Part shown: positions 1 to 8,198 of the stretch, piece by piece | How the letters are laid out: each line of letters begins with the position of its first letter | Position numbering within the stretch: position 1 is the stretch's first letter | Source: Bacteroidota bacterium | Lineage (GTDB): Bacteria; Bacteroidota; Bacteroidia; Bacteroidales; Paludibacteraceae | Assembly: GCA_023459355.1 (NCBI GenBank) | Contig: JAEWUM010000031.1 | Coordinates: 1-32,756 of the forward strand | DNA: 32,756 bases | Direction: 5' to 3' | The notes under the pieces: generated by a model | The model's database searches: none | Told to the model about the DNA's origin: nothing | What the model saw: only the letters and a program-made list of their open reading frames with translations | Program-made: the position numbers and the translations under genes

Positions 1-369
1 AATCAACAGGATTTTGATTATCAGTTGAGTGGAGAAATTACGCTGGAAGGCAGGAAGTGCTGGAAAATCAAAGCAACAGGAAAAACAGATGCCCTTAAAC
101 TGCAAAACGGTTTCAGCAGCAATATCAGCTACATTGATCAGCAAACATTCCTGTGTTATAAGATTGAATATTTCGACATGTCGGATAAATTGCATCGTAT
201 CCAGTATATCACAGATTACAAAAAACAAGCAAACGGCAAATACTTTGCTTACCGGATGACCATGCAAAACGTACAAAACAATAGAAAATCGGAGATGATT
301 GTGGATAAATTCCAATCAGGGTCAAAACTCTCGGAGCATACTTTCTCGCCTGCTGTGCTTGATAAATGA
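1..369 (+). CDS. LolA-like outer membrane lipoprotein-sorting family protein, 3' part
   Basis: The reading frame is open from the first base of the window to the TGA at 367-369, so the start lies upstream and only about the last 122 residues are seen. The visible part runs as alternating beta strands with the pattern GRKCWKIKA, YIDQQTFLCYKIEYFD and a late block with many Asn/Thr followed by FSPAVLDK. This fits the C-terminal half of the LolA-like family in Bacteroidetes (Pfam PF17131 as I recall), periplasmic proteins with a half-barrel that binds lipid or lipoprotein acyl chains. The assignment is by pattern only. A TTG within the frame at 25 could be read as a start but has no support. An inverted repeat follows the stop. 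Confidence 0.55.
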   Translation, partial: NQQDFDYQLSGEITLEGRKCWKIKATGKTDALKLQNGFSSNISYIDQQTFLCYKIEYFDMSDKLHRIQYITDYKKQANGKYFAYRMTMQNVQNNRKSEMIVDKFQSGSKLSEHTFSPAVLDK

Positions 370-378
370 CAATATTTT

Positions 379-461
379 ACCATATAAGTCATGTAAAATC
401 ATATAAGCTTGTTTACGTACAAATTAATAATTCTTATATGTGCTTATATGTCTTATATGGT
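379..461. repeat. AT-rich imperfect inverted repeat
   Basis: Arms of 29 bases at 379-407 and 433-461 match at about 24 positions when one is reverse-complemented, with a 25-base loop. The left arm carries CATATAAG twice (381-388, 400-407) and the right arm carries its complement CTTATATG three times (433-440, 443-450, 452-459). It sits between two plus-strand genes and could fold as a long hairpin in RNA, but no T-tract follows, so it is not a classical terminator. Confidence 0.7.
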
Positions 462-482
462 GAATGAAAATTTATAATTATA

Positions 483-920
483 ATGTGTTGTTTTAGATGT
501 AAATTGGTTTTGTTTTGTTTGTTTGTGTGGTTTTCAACTGGTTTTGCACAAACCCTTGAAGTTACCATAAGCAATATACGCACAAACAAGGGGCAGCTTT
601 GTGTGGCTTTGTTCGACAGTGAAGAAGGATTCAAAAAAGAACAGCCTTGTTGGAAAAGACACTATTCCAAGTCGCAAGTAGAACATGGCAAGGTTATGCT
701 GACGATTTGTATGTCTCCCGGAACTTATGGCTTGTCGGTATTAGATGATGAAAACGGAGATGGAAAAATGAAATATAACATGATAGGATTACCTCAGGAA
801 GGATTCGGCTTTTCAAATTATCAACATAAAGGTATTCGTAGACCGCAGTTTAATGACTTTATTTTCAGGATAGAAGAAAATCAGATCCTGAAAATTGAAG
901 TAGAGATGAAATACTTCTGA
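483..920 (+). CDS. DUF2141 family secreted protein
   Basis: The 145-residue product begins with a signal peptide (hydrophobic residues about 7-21, cleavage likely after FAQ at 23). The mature part is one beta-rich domain of the DUF2141 family (PF09912): the N-terminal strand TLEVTISNIRTNKGQLCVALF, the central PGTYGLSVLDDENGDGKM block, and the GLPQEGFGFSN loop are typical. Function is unknown; family members are exported small beta-sandwich proteins. The DENGDGK segment resembles a calcium-binding loop, which is inference. The start at 483 is the first ATG before the signal peptide; it lies only 21 bases after the inverted repeat. Four Cys in the protein may form disulfides in the periplasm. 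Confidence 0.75.
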   Translation: MCCFRCKLVLFCLFVWFSTGFAQTLEVTISNIRTNKGQLCVALFDSEEGFKKEQPCWKRHYSKSQVEHGKVMLTICMSPGTYGLSVLDDENGDGKMKYNMIGLPQEGFGFSNYQHKGIRRPQFNDFIFRIEENQILKIEVEMKYF

Positions 921-988
921 TAAATTGTTTTTCAGGATATGATTACCTGTAAGTTGGTCATTGATAGGATATTTTTTATCAGATTATA

Positions 989-1018
989 TTGTTTATCAAA
1001 TAATTATTCCTATATTTG
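989..1018 (+). promoter_or_regulatory. Promoter of rpsF-rpsR-rplI
   Basis: A TTG at 989-991 is followed after 19 bases by TATATTTG at 1011-1018, a full match to the Bacteroidetes primary sigma factor consensus (TTG near -33, TAnnTTTG near -7). Transcription would start near 1024, leaving about 50 nt of leader before the rpsF ATG. Confidence 0.8.
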
Positions 1019-1074
1019 CACCCGCTTTTAAAGCGAAAAACAACATAATTAATTTTAAAAAGTTAGTAAACAGT

Positions 1075-1422
1075 ATGTTAAATCATTATGAAACCGTTTT
1101 CATTTTAACTCCCGTTTTGTCTGATGCTCAGATGAAGGAAGCGGTAGAAAAGTTCAAAGCCGTTTTAACAGAAAACGGTGCGACTATTACAAATGAAGAG
1201 AATTGGGGGTTGCGTAAGTTAGCGTATCCTATCCAAAAGAAATCGACAGGTTTTTATTCGCTGTTGCAGTTCGATGCAGAACCGACAATCGTTGCAGCAT
1301 TGGAAACCATTTATCGTCGTGATGAGCGTGTGTTAAGATTCTTGACTTTCCGTTTGGACAAGTATGCTTATGAGTATGCGGAAAAAAGAAAAGGTTTAAA
1401 ATCTAAAGAAAAGGAGAACTAA
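1075..1422 (+). CDS. rpsF: 30S ribosomal protein S6
   Basis: The 115-residue product is bS6, which binds the 16S rRNA central domain as a heterodimer with bS18. The N-terminus MLNHYETVFILTPVLS and the C-terminal VLRFLTFRLDKYAYEYAEKRKG match the family. A longer frame opens at 961, but its extra residues are encoded by the promoter and leader (TATATTTG at 1011-1018), so the ATG at 1075 is the real start. It is the first gene of a three-gene ribosomal operon, three bases ahead of rpsR, the partner gene. The S6:S18 pair is known to autoregulate some rpsF operons through the leader; I see no clear copy of that motif in this short leader. Confidence 0.97.
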   Translation: MLNHYETVFILTPVLSDAQMKEAVEKFKAVLTENGATITNEENWGLRKLAYPIQKKSTGFYSLLQFDAEPTIVAALETIYRRDERVLRFLTFRLDKYAYEYAEKRKGLKSKEKEN

Positions 1423-1425
1423 GAC

Positions 1426-1695
1426 ATGGCAGCAAATCAAGGAGATATCAGGTATTTAACCCCCCCGACAGTAGATCTGAAAAGAAAAAAGTATTGCCGT
1501 TTCAAAAAAAGCGGTATCAAGTACATCGACTACAAAGATCCTGAGTTTTTGAAGAAATTTTTAAATGAGCAGGGTAAAATTTTACCCCGTCGTTTGACCG
1601 GTACTTCACTGAAGTTCCAGCGTCAGGTAGCTCAGGCTGTGAAGAGAGCCCGTCATCTGGCTTTACTTCCTTATGTAACTGATATGTTGAAATAA
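1426..1695 (+). CDS. rpsR: 30S ribosomal protein S18
   Basis: The 89-residue basic protein is bS18. The blocks KKYCRFKKSGIKYIDYKD, ILPRRLTGTSLKFQRQVAQA and VKRARHLALLPY are diagnostic. It forms a dimer with S6 on the small-subunit platform, and its gene starts three bases after rpsF, so the two are translated together. The single Cys in KKYCRF is a relic of the zinc-binding Cys set of some bS18 proteins; with one Cys this copy would be the zinc-independent type. Confidence 0.97.
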   Translation: MAANQGDIRYLTPPTVDLKRKKYCRFKKSGIKYIDYKDPEFLKKFLNEQGKILPRRLTGTSLKFQRQVAQAVKRARHLALLPYVTDMLK

Positions 1696-1716
1696 TCAAA
1701 AGCAGGAGGAAATTGT

Positions 1717-2160
1717 ATGGAAATTATTTTGAAAGAAGATGTAATCAACTTGGGTTACAAAGGCGATATAGTGAAAGTGAAAGATGGTTACGGTCGTAAC
1801 TACCTGATCCCACAGAAAAAAGCCGTTTTGGCAACTGAATCAGCAAAGAAAATGCTGGCTGAAGATTTGAAACAACGTGCTCACAAGCTCGAAAGAATCA
1901 AAAACGAAGCTCAGGAACTGGCTGACAAAGTAAAAGATATTACCCTGACTGTTGGAGCTAAGACAAGCTCGACCGGTAAAATTTTCGGAGCCGTTGGCCC
2001 GATTCAGATTGCTGATGCATTTGAAAAAGCCGGATTTACAGTTGATCGTAAGGTAATTGTGTTGAAAGAACCTGTGAAAGAAATCGGTTCTTACAAAGCT
2101 ACCCTCAAACTTCACAAAGAGGTAACAGTAGAGGTTGCTTTTGATGTAGTTGCTGAATAA
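1717..2160 (+). CDS. rplI: 50S ribosomal protein L9
   Basis: The 147-residue product is bL9, which binds 23S rRNA domain V and spans the inter-ribosome space. The N-terminal domain MEIILKEDVINLGYKGDIVKVKDGYGRNYLIPQKKA is typical, followed by the charged connecting helix (residues about 40-75) and the C-terminal domain with TSSTGKIFGAVG. It ends the rpsF operon, with 21 bases after rpsR, which include AGGAGG-like purines just upstream of the ATG (AGCAGGAGGAAATTGT). A strong hairpin terminator follows at 2210-2251. Confidence 0.97.
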   Translation: MEIILKEDVINLGYKGDIVKVKDGYGRNYLIPQKKAVLATESAKKMLAEDLKQRAHKLERIKNEAQELADKVKDITLTVGAKTSSTGKIFGAVGPIQIADAFEKAGFTVDRKVIVLKEPVKEIGSYKATLKLHKEVTVEVAFDVVAE

Positions 2161-2209
2161 CAGGTAGTTATACAATACAACATATTTCGGTCAATTCAAA
2201 ATCGACAGA

Positions 2210-2251
2210 AAACCGATGCCCCAGATTTTTTTGGTGGGTATCGGTTTTTTT
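2210..2251 (+). terminator. Intrinsic terminator of the rpsF operon
   Basis: Arms AAACCGATGCCC (2210-2221) and GGGTATCGGTTT (2236-2247) pair over 12 positions with one G-T pair and a 14-base loop, followed by a T run to 2251. Confidence 0.85.
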
Positions 2252-2262
2252 AATTAAATTTG
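2230..2262 (+). promoter_or_regulatory. Possible promoter of the DUF1015 gene
   Basis: TAAATTTG at 2255-2262 matches the -7 consensus and TTTG at 2230-2233 lies 21 bases upstream, inside the terminator loop of the previous operon. The -33 spacing is slightly long. The position supports the ATG at 2298 as the start of the next gene. Confidence 0.55.
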
Positions 2263-2297
2263 TGCCTGATTCAATCAATGCTAAAAAACTAATTTAT

Positions 2298-3545
2298 ATG
2301 GCTGTAATTAAACCGTTTAAGGGTATTCGCCCTCCCAAAAACCTTGTGGAAAAAGTAGCTTCACGTCCCTATGATGTGCTGAACTCAGAAGAAGCCCGTG
2401 CTGAAGCTGCCGGAAACCCGATGTCGCTTTACCACATCATCAAACCAGAAATCGATTTTGAACCGGGAACGGATGAACACGATGAGAAAGTTTATGCGAA
2501 AGCAGTAGAGAATTTCAATAAATTCAAACAAGAAGGCTGGTTGGTGCAGGACGAAACGGAAAAGTACTATGTCTACGCTCAAACCATGAACGGTAAAACG
2601 CAATATGGTCTTGTTGTTTGCGCTAACGTGGATGATTACATGGAAGGTCGCATCAAAAAACACGAACTGACCAGAAAGGACAAAGAAGAAGACCGTATGA
2701 AACACGTGCGGGTGAACAATGCGAATATCGAGCCGGTGTTTTTCGCATATCCACATCAGCAGGAACTGGATGAAATTGTGAAGGAAACAATTAAAAGTCA
2801 ACCTGTATATGACTTTGTAGCTCCCGGTGATGGGTTTGGTCACCATTTCTGGGTAATTGATAATGTAACTACAATTCAGCGCATTACGGAGCTTTTTGCT
2901 GCTATTCCGGCTTTGTATATTGCCGATGGTCACCACCGTAGCGCCGCAGCCGCATTGGTAGGCAATGAAAAACGTCAGCAGAATCCGAACCATACAGGAA
3001 ATGAAGAATATAACTACTTCATGGCGGTTTGCTTTCCGGATAATCAGTTGACAATCATCGATTATAACAGAGTTGTGAAAGATTTAAACGGATTGACAGA
3101 CGATGAGTTCTTGAATGCGTTGTCAAATAACTTTGAAATCAGAAAAGTAGGTGCTGAAATTTACAAGCCCAATAAATTACATAATTTCTCGTTATATCTG
3201 TCCGGAAACTGGTATGACCTGACGGCTAAGTCGGGAACCTACAATGATAACGATCCGATTGGTGTGTTGGATGTTACCATTTCTTCCAATTTGATTCTGG
3301 ATGAGGTTTTGGGAATTAAAGACCTGAGAACGGATAAAAGAATTGATTTCGTGGGTGGTATTAGGGGCTTGGATGAATTGAAACGTAGGGTTGACAGTGG
3401 CGAAATGCGTGTGGCATTGGCGTTGTATCCTGTTTCAATGAAACAGTTGATTGATATTGCCGATACCGGTAACATCATGCCTCCGAAAACTACCTGGTTC
3501 GAACCTAAATTGCGTTCCGGACTGGTTATTCACGAGTTAGTGTAA
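2298..3545 (+). CDS. DUF1015 family protein
   Basis: The 415-residue cytoplasmic protein belongs to DUF1015 (PF06245), a family of uncharacterised proteins often found near serine biosynthesis genes. Typical blocks are IKPFKGIRPPKNLVEKVASRPYD at the N-terminus, MSLYHIIKPE, RIKKHELTRKDKEEDRMKH and the signature LYIADGHHRSAAA around residue 220, where the DGHHR group may bind a metal or phosphate (inference). An upstream GTG at 2262 would add 12 residues but overlaps the TAAATTTG promoter box, so I chose the ATG at 2298, which gives the family-like N-terminus MAVIKPFKG. No serA or serC is next to it here. Confidence 0.85.
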   Translation: MAVIKPFKGIRPPKNLVEKVASRPYDVLNSEEARAEAAGNPMSLYHIIKPEIDFEPGTDEHDEKVYAKAVENFNKFKQEGWLVQDETEKYYVYAQTMNGKTQYGLVVCANVDDYMEGRIKKHELTRKDKEEDRMKHVRVNNANIEPVFFAYPHQQELDEIVKETIKSQPVYDFVAPGDGFGHHFWVIDNVTTIQRITELFAAIPALYIADGHHRSAAAALVGNEKRQQNPNHTGNEEYNYFMAVCFPDNQLTIIDYNRVVKDLNGLTDDEFLNALSNNFEIRKVGAEIYKPNKLHNFSLYLSGNWYDLTAKSGTYNDNDPIGVLDVTISSNLILDEVLGIKDLRTDKRIDFVGGIRGLDELKRRVDSGEMRVALALYPVSMKQLIDIADTGNIMPPKTTWFEPKLRSGLVIHELV

Positions 3546-3560
3546 TTTCTATATTTTAAA

Positions 3561-5537
3561 ATGAGATTTAAATATGTTTATTGGGTAATACTGATATCAC
3601 AACTGGTTTTGATCAGTTGCGGAACTAAATCTCGTTTGACTACTGCCGATAAAAAGTTCGAAGCCGGAGAATATGCTTCGGCTGCCGAACTTTATTCCAG
3701 GGTTTATTCCCGAATTTCATATAAAGAAGCAGATATCAGAGCCCGGGTTGCTTTTAATCAGGCTGAATGTTTACGCAGGTTGAATTATACCCGTGCCGAA
3801 ATGATGTATTCACGTGCTGTCCGGTCAAAATATCAGGACAGCATTGTGTATCTCCGTCTGGCACAGGCTCAGCACCGGAATGCCAAATATGGAGAGGCGA
3901 TTAAAAATTATAATACTTATTTGCAATATGACAGTGCCGGAGTACTTGCGCTGAACGGACTGAAAGGGGCGCAAATGATTGCGCAATGGAAGGCGGAACC
4001 ATCCGGTTATGTTGTAAAAAGAAATAATGAATTTTATACACGTAACCGGCATACCTATAGTCCTGCTTTTCAGGGTGCTGATGCCGATGTGCTGTATTTT
4101 ACGTCCAACAGAACGCCTGTAAAGAAAGGAGTTGCAAATAACTTTGTAACCAACCTGCCGAATAGCAATATTTATTATGTGAAAAAAGATGCAGCCGGTA
4201 AATGGAGTAAGCCGGAAACTGTTTTTTCTGAGGAACTTACAGCTGCAGCTGAATTGGGTAGTTGCGCTTTTTCTCCGGATGGCAGAACCATGTATTTTAC
4301 CAAAGCATCGCAAAAGGATGACACCAATGCCAATGCTGAAATTTATTCTTCATCGCGGGCAGGAGGGGAATGGACGGCTCCTCAGGTGGTTACCTTTTTC
4401 AAGGATAGTACAATTACCGTGGCTCATCCGGCAATCGCACCTGACGGGGTTACGATTTATTTTGTGTCGGATGCTCCTAACGGACAAGGTGGAAAAGATA
4501 TCTGGAAAGGCACATTGTCGGGTTCAGAATGTAAATTCATCGAAAATCTCGGTCCCCAAATCAATACACCCGGCGATGAAATGTTCCCTTATGTCAGGCA
4601 CGATGGTACTTTGTATTTTGCTTCTGATGGTCTGCCGGGTTTGGGCGGTTTGGATATTTTCAAAGCAACCAAAATAAATGAAGAGGAGTGGTCGGTAGTA
4701 AATATAGGAGTTCCCGTAAATTCTAATTTCGATGATTTCGGGATTGCTTTCGAAGGAAATAAAGAGAAAGGTTTTTTCTCTTCCAACAGAGGTCAGATCA
4801 GGGGTTTCGATGCGGTCTGGTCGTTTGAATTGCCGGTGACTGAAGTGATTGTTGAGGGTAAGGTGTTGGATGATAAGCTGAACCCAATCCCCGATGCGAT
4901 GGTCAGGTTGATTAGTAATACCGGGCAAAATACCCGGGTGATGACCAAAAAAGATGGTACTTACCGGATCAAAATAGATAAAGAGGTGGATTGCGTGATG
5001 TTGGGGACTGCCCGCGGATTTCTGAATAAAAAGGCGACAGTGTCATCGCGTGGTGTAAAAGCCAGTAAGACTTTCACCGTTGATCTGGTTCTGCCTGCCG
5101 CATTCAGACCGGTGCAACTTCCGAATATTTTCTTCGAGTTTGCAAAATGGGACCTGACTCCTTCATCTGAAGGTGGTTTGCAGGAGTTACTTGCCATGCT
5201 GAATGATAATCCGAATATCATTATTGAAATCAGTGCACATACAGATTATTTCGGAAATAATGAATTTAACCTGAATTTGTCTCAGAAACGTGCTCAATCG
5301 GTTGTGGATTACCTGATTCGTGCCGGTATTGTGCCGGAGCGCCTGATTTCAGTAGGACACGGAGAAGAAAAACCCTATGTAGTGGATGAGTCTTTACATG
5401 CTGAACATGCGTTCCTGCCGTTGGAGCAGGCCTTGACGGAAGACTTTATATTAACATTAAAACCTCAGGAACAGGAAATTGCCAATCAGATTAACCGGAG
5501 AACCGAGTTTAAGGTTGTCAGAATGAGTCTGAGATGA
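3561..5537 (+). CDS. porE: PorE-like type IX secretion lipoprotein with TPR, PD40 propeller, CRD and OmpA domains
   Basis: The 658-residue product has a lipoprotein signal with Cys20 (VLISCG). Domains in order: TPR-like helices (about 26-135), a PD40/WD40-like propeller with repeated SPDGRTMYFTK, APDGVTIYFVSD and LYFASDG blades (about 165-410), a carboxypeptidase-regulatory-like domain (about 430-515, EGKVLDDKLNPIPDAMVRL), and a C-terminal OmpA-like domain (about 525-655) with HTDYFGNNEFNLNLSQKRAQ and INRRTEFKV. This order is the one described for PorE of Porphyromonas gingivalis, a T9SS component that anchors to peptidoglycan. The OmpA domain has a charged insertion between GHGEEKP and the final strand, also usual in this group. 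It starts 15 bases after the DUF1015 gene. The symbol rests on architecture; other TPR-PD40-OmpA paralogues exist. Confidence 0.78.
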   Translation: MRFKYVYWVILISQLVLISCGTKSRLTTADKKFEAGEYASAAELYSRVYSRISYKEADIRARVAFNQAECLRRLNYTRAEMMYSRAVRSKYQDSIVYLRLAQAQHRNAKYGEAIKNYNTYLQYDSAGVLALNGLKGAQMIAQWKAEPSGYVVKRNNEFYTRNRHTYSPAFQGADADVLYFTSNRTPVKKGVANNFVTNLPNSNIYYVKKDAAGKWSKPETVFSEELTAAAELGSCAFSPDGRTMYFTKASQKDDTNANAEIYSSSRAGGEWTAPQVVTFFKDSTITVAHPAIAPDGVTIYFVSDAPNGQGGKDIWKGTLSGSECKFIENLGPQINTPGDEMFPYVRHDGTLYFASDGLPGLGGLDIFKATKINEEEWSVVNIGVPVNSNFDDFGIAFEGNKEKGFFSSNRGQIRGFDAVWSFELPVTEVIVEGKVLDDKLNPIPDAMVRLISNTGQNTRVMTKKDGTYRIKIDKEVDCVMLGTARGFLNKKATVSSRGVKASKTFTVDLVLPAAFRPVQLPNIFFEFAKWDLTPSSEGGLQELLAMLNDNPNIIIEISAHTDYFGNNEFNLNLSQKRAQSVVDYLIRAGIVPERLISVGHGEEKPYVVDESLHAEHAFLPLEQALTEDFILTLKPQEQEIANQINRRTEFKVVRMSLR

Positions 5538-5563
5538 TTTGTAAATAGTTAAATCGTAAATAA

Positions 5564-6358
5564 ATGAAACAATATTTAGATCTTTTAACCCGTGTGTTAG
5601 CGGAAGGAGTGAGAAAAGAAGACCGTACAGGTACGGGCACTTTATCGGTTTTTGGACATCAGATGCGTTTTGATTTGTCTGAAGGATTCCCGTGTCTGAC
5701 CACCAAAAAATTACATCTGAAATCCATTATTCATGAGTTGCTCTGGTTTCTGAACGGTGATACCAATGTGAAGTATTTACAGGAAAACGGGGTGAGAATC
5801 TGGAATGAATGGGCCGACGAAAACGGGGATCTGGGACACGTTTACGGTTATCAGTGGCGTTCATGGCCGGATTACAAAGGTGGACACATCGATCAGATTA
5901 CGGAGGTTGTAAATACGATCAAAAACAATCCGGATTCCAGAAGAATCATTGTGAGTTCGTGGAATGTGGCTGATTTACCCAACATGAATCTGCCTCCTTG
6001 TCACGCTTTTTTTCAGTTTTATGTGGCAGATGGTAGATTAAGCCTTCAGTTGTATCAACGCAGTGCCGATATCTTTCTGGGTGTGCCTTTTAATATTGCT
6101 TCATACGCATTGCTGTTGCTGATGATGGCTCAGGTGACAGGATTGAAGCCGGGTGACTTTGTTCACACGCTGGGCGATGCACATATCTATACCAATCACC
6201 TCGAGCAGGTAAAATTACAATTGAGCCGGGAGCCGCGTGCTTTACCCAACATGAAGATTAATCCGGATGTAAAGGATATTTTTAGCTTTAAATTTGAAGA
6301 TTTTGAATTGGTGAATTACGACCCGCATCCGCATATCAAAGGTGAAGTAGCTGTGTAA
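5564..6358 (+). CDS. thyA: Thymidylate synthase
   Basis: The 264-residue enzyme makes dTMP from dUMP with methylene-tetrahydrofolate, releasing dihydrofolate. Length equals that of the E. coli enzyme, and the nucleophile Cys146 sits in LPPCHAFFQFYV. Other signatures are RTGTGTLSVFG (residues 21-31), RSWP, YQRSADIFLGVPFNIASYA for dUMP binding, and the C-terminus ending in a hydrophobic AV. It starts 26 bases after the PorE-like gene and lies ahead of folA, which recycles the dihydrofolate it produces, so the pair is a functional unit although folA appears to have its own promoter. Confidence 0.97.
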   Translation: MKQYLDLLTRVLAEGVRKEDRTGTGTLSVFGHQMRFDLSEGFPCLTTKKLHLKSIIHELLWFLNGDTNVKYLQENGVRIWNEWADENGDLGHVYGYQWRSWPDYKGGHIDQITEVVNTIKNNPDSRRIIVSSWNVADLPNMNLPPCHAFFQFYVADGRLSLQLYQRSADIFLGVPFNIASYALLLLMMAQVTGLKPGDFVHTLGDAHIYTNHLEQVKLQLSREPRALPNMKINPDVKDIFSFKFEDFELVNYDPHPHIKGEVAV

Positions 6359-6404
6359 AATGTAAATAATAGCACAATTTATTTTTATTTGTGCAAAAAA
6401 TGAT

Positions 6405-6412
6405 TACATTTG
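6405..6412 (+). promoter_or_regulatory. -7 element upstream of folA
   Basis: TACATTTG matches the Bacteroidetes -7 consensus 80 bases before the folA ATG. A small dyad (GCACAA at 6372-6377 and TTGTGC at 6389-6394) lies just upstream; its TTTG is only 13 bases from the -7 box, so the -33 box is unclear. Confidence 0.5.
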
Positions 6413-6491
6413 CGACTGCAAAAAAGCAATAAAACTAAATTGTCATTGAGTCATTTCTTGTCAATTATTATTTACCTCACACATCAGAGAC

Positions 6492-6986
6492 ATGCCAAAA
6501 ATTTCTATTGTTGCCGCCCTCGCAGATGATTACGCGATCGGCTATAAGAAAAAGCTTCCCTGGAATTTACCGGCTGATATGAAGCATTTTAAGAATCTCA
6601 CAACAGGACATACGGTCGTAATGGGTAAGCGGACTTTCGAAAGTCTTCCTAACGGTCCACTTCCAAACCGCACGAATATTGTGCTGACAACCATGCTTTC
6701 CGAGGGCGTTGTTGAAGGTTATTTTGAAGCGGACTCACTCGAAGATGCCCTTGAATTGTGTTCCAATGCAGATCAGGTTTTTGTGATTGGGGGTGCAGCT
6801 GTATATAAACAATGTATGGATTCTGTTGATTCAATGTACCTTACCTGGGTGCATGGTGATTTTAAAGCCGATACTTATTTCCCGGAAATAGACTTCAGTA
6901 AATGGAAAGAAGTTTCGAGAGAAGACCATCCTGCTGATGAAAAGAATGAGTACCCATACAGTTTTTCTGTGTACGAACGCATTTAA
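6492..6986 (+). CDS. folA: Dihydrofolate reductase
   Basis: The 164-residue enzyme reduces dihydrofolate to tetrahydrofolate with NADPH. Visible signatures are ISIVAALADDYAIGYKKKLPWNLPADMKHFK at the N-terminus, including the LPWNLPADM loop with the substrate-binding acidic residue, VVMGKRTFESL for NADPH binding, and VFVIGGAAVYKQ. The AIGYKKKLPW form of the Met20-loop region is common in Bacteroidetes. It lies 133 bases after thyA on the same strand and starts at the ATG matching the family N-terminus MPKISIVAA. A hairpin after the gene (7010-7039) may end transcription. Confidence 0.96.
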   Translation: MPKISIVAALADDYAIGYKKKLPWNLPADMKHFKNLTTGHTVVMGKRTFESLPNGPLPNRTNIVLTTMLSEGVVEGYFEADSLEDALELCSNADQVFVIGGAAVYKQCMDSVDSMYLTWVHGDFKADTYFPEIDFSKWKEVSREDHPADEKNEYPYSFSVYERI

Positions 6987-7009
6987 GGTTCTGATTTTAA
7001 GTAAATACT

Positions 7010-7039
7010 AAAGCCTTTTTCTGCAAAGAGAGAGGCTTT
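7010..7039 (+). terminator. Probable terminator after folA
   Basis: AAAGCCT (7010-7016) pairs with AGGCTTT (7033-7039); the following GTTGTTTC is only weakly T-rich, so efficiency is uncertain. Confidence 0.5.
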
Positions 7040-7117
7040 GTTGTTTCATTTAAGTCGCAATAAAGTAAATGTTGTATATTTTGTGTGGTGAAATGCTTAT
7101 AATTCTTACAATTTGAT

Positions 7118-7125
7118 TATCTTTG
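7118..7125 (+). promoter_or_regulatory. -7 element upstream of asnA
   Basis: TATCTTTG matches TAnnTTTG and lies 36 bases before the asnA ATG. I see no good TTG at the right distance upstream. Confidence 0.5.
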
Positions 7126-7160
7126 CTCTTTATTTCAAACATTACGTTAAATAATTTTCT

Positions 7161-8198
7161 ATGAGCTACTTGATAAAACCGGCCAGTTATAAACCATTAC
7201 TGAATCTTCAGCAGACAGAAGTGGGGATTGCAAAGATTAAAGATTTTTTTCAGGCTAATTTGTCTGCCGAATTACGACTCAGAAGGGTAACCGCTCCTTT
7301 GTTCGTGTTGCGGGGAACAGGTTTGAATGATGATTTGAATGGCGTTGAAAGGGCGGTTAATTTTCCGATAAAAGATATGCAGGATGTCCGTGCAGAGGTG
7401 GTTCATTCGCTCGCCAAATGGAAACGGGTGACGCTGGCGGATTACGATATCGAGAATGGTTATGGTATTTATACCGACATGAATGCTATCCGGGCTGATG
7501 AGGAGCTGGGTAATATCCATTCGCTATATGTGGATCAGTGGGATTGGGAACGTATCATGACTGCAGAGGAACGCAATATTGATTTCCTGAAAATAATTGT
7601 GAAACGTATTTATGCAACGCTGCTGCGTACGGAGTATCTGGTTTCTGAAAGTTTTCCGCAAATCAGACCGATTCTTCCGGATGAAATTCAGTTTATTCAT
7701 GCTGAAGAGTTGCGCCAACTGTATCCTGATTTATCTCCTAAAGAAAGAGAATTTAAAATTACCCAACAATATGGTGCTGTGTTTATAATTGGTATAGGAG
7801 CTAAACTGGGTGACGGTGAAAAACACGATGGCCGTGCTCCTGATTATGATGACTGGACAACTCCGGGCGAAAAAGGATTGCCCGGTCTGAACGGTGATAT
7901 CCTTCTTTGGAATCCGATACTTGAAATGCCATTAGAAATTTCTTCCATGGGAATCCGGGTGGATAAAGAAGCTTTGTTACGACAACTTGAACTCGAAAAT
8001 AAAACCGACAGACTGGAGCTTTACTTCCATAAACGATTGATTGAGGACTCTTTACCACTTTCTATCGGGGGAGGTATCGGGCAGTCACGACTTTGTATGT
8101 TTTTTCTGAGAAAAGCCCACATAGGCGAAATTCAGGCAAGTATCTGGCCCGATGATATGCGTAAGGCCTGTGATGAAGCGGGAATCTTTTTAATTTAG
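7161..8198 (+). CDS. asnA: Aspartate--ammonia ligase
   Basis: The 345-residue cytoplasmic enzyme makes asparagine from aspartate, ammonia and ATP, with a class II aminoacyl-tRNA synthetase-like fold. Diagnostic segments are APLFVLRGTGLNDDLNGVERAVNF, HSLAKWKR, YTDMNAIRADEELGNIHSLYVDQWDWE, and ELRLRRVTAPL. The C-terminal ISSMGIRVD and SIGGGIGQSRLCMFFL carry the substrate-binding Arg. The protein is slightly longer than the 330 residues of E. coli AsnA. The stop codon TAG at 8196-8198 is itself part of a heptamer repeat (TTAGTGG units from 8195), so the repeat touches the end of the gene. Confidence 0.97.
   Translation: MSYLIKPASYKPLLNLQQTEVGIAKIKDFFQANLSAELRLRRVTAPLFVLRGTGLNDDLNGVERAVNFPIKDMQDVRAEVVHSLAKWKRVTLADYDIENGYGIYTDMNAIRADEELGNIHSLYVDQWDWERIMTAEERNIDFLKIIVKRIYATLLRTEYLVSESFPQIRPILPDEIQFIHAEELRQLYPDLSPKEREFKITQQYGAVFIIGIGAKLGDGEKHDGRAPDYDDWTTPGEKGLPGLNGDILLWNPILEMPLEISSMGIRVDKEALLRQLELENKTDRLELYFHKRLIEDSLPLSIGGGIGQSRLCMFFLRKAHIGEIQASIWPDDMRKACDEAGIFLI

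Noticed and set aside
961..1074. N-terminal extension of ribosomal protein S6 by 38 residues
   Set aside because: The extension is encoded by the promoter (TTG-19-TATATTTG) and leader; the family N-terminus begins at the ATG at 1075.
2385..2993. 202-codon minus-strand frame inside the DUF1015 gene
   Set aside because: It is a shadow of a well-supported gene on the other strand, with an unlikely Phe/Ile/His-rich composition.
6372..6394. GCACAA/TTGTGC dyad before folA as terminator of thyA
   Set aside because: The arms are only six bases and are followed by A, not T; it may be an operator but there is nothing more to support it.
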